From the NCBI GenBank assembly GCA_938008425.1, contig CALLKH010000351.1, positions 1-5,668 of the forward strand: DNA of 5,668 nt, in the 5' to 3' direction. Both the position numbers and the translations under genes were made by a program. This document shows positions 5,590-5,668 of the stretch, piece after piece. The stretch is from an uncultured Planctomycetaceae bacterium. Lineage in GTDB: Bacteria > Planctomycetota > Phycisphaerae > UBA1845 > UTPLA1. The notes under the pieces were generated by a model. The model searched no databases, had not been told where the DNA came from, and saw only the letters and a list, made by a program, of their open reading frames with translations. The number at the start of each line of letters is the position of its first letter. The stretch's first letter is position 1.

Positions 5590-5668
5590 AGATCGGCGTG
5601 GTCATCGAGCGATTGGAGGCCTGGCGCGGCGGCGCGGAGACGTCGACGCTGGAGCTTTGCCGCCTGCT
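5586..5668 (+). CDS. Glycosyltransferase (probably GT4/GT-B type), N-terminal fragment
   Basis: Only the first 27 codons are in the window; the gene continues past the right edge. The start is a GTG at 5586 that overlaps the preceding stop as GTGA, with AGAGGAG (5567-5573) 12 bases upstream. The visible residues begin with a beta-strand (KIGVVIER) followed by a glycine-rich RGGAET and a helix (STLELCRLL). This is how many GT4 family enzymes, including WaaG-type LPS glucosyltransferases, open: a first Rossmann strand and then a GG-(A/L)-E/Q turn. The position after a heptosyltransferase and core kinases fits a core glycosyltransferase. Family level is a reasonable inference; sugar and linkage cannot be told from this fragment. 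Confidence 0.6.
   Translation, partial: MKIGVVIERLEAWRGGAETSTLELCRL

Overview
The window looks like chromosomal DNA of a Gram-negative (diderm) bacterium with fairly high G+C: hand-counted 60-base lines range from 47 to 73%. An enoyl-ACP reductase and a lipopolysaccharide-type heptosyltransferase together imply fatty acid/lipid A synthesis and an LPS-like outer membrane. Wording such as the FabI start VFGVANDHSLAW and the CPLGHHDC motif of the heptosyltransferase reminds me of Planctomycetota, but that lineage guess is from memory and is weak. I see no mobile element, tRNA, rRNA or CRISPR array.

Layout: (1) 5-778, minus strand: fabI, with catalytic Tyr146, Tyr156 and Lys163 in place. (2) 779-986: a 208-base divergent intergenic region holding one credible sigma70-type promoter for each direction. 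(3) 987-5668, plus strand: a tight, probably translationally coupled operon. It encodes a GT9 heptosyltransferase (waaF-like), then three successive genes of the lipopolysaccharide kinase (WaaP/InaA/Kdo-kinase) superfamily, then the first 27 codons of what looks like a GT4-type glycosyltransferase that runs off the window. Junctions are 0-20 bases or ATGA/GTGA overlaps.

The most unusual feature is the kinase block. Four kinase-like domains lie in a row: two single-domain proteins (2091-2966 and 2987-3856) and one protein of two fused domains (3853-5589). All share a short N-terminal prefix, a beta3-type LK(R/V) lysine, an alpha-C-type Glu, a catalytic-loop Asp and a DFG-like Asp. Their catalytic loops differ in a systematic way: HRD or HID with Asn at D+5 in the single-domain proteins, and WPD or HRD with His at D+5 (WaaP style) in the fused protein. 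A perfect 11-bp inverted repeat sits almost exactly at the seam between the two fused domains.

Inference: the operon builds and phosphorylates an LPS inner core. The GT9 enzyme would add a heptose, the kinases would phosphorylate one or more core sugars (possibly different sugars or positions for each), and the GT4 enzyme would extend the core. fabI, transcribed divergently, supplies saturated acyl-ACP for the lipid moiety. The substrate of each kinase cannot be read from the sequence.
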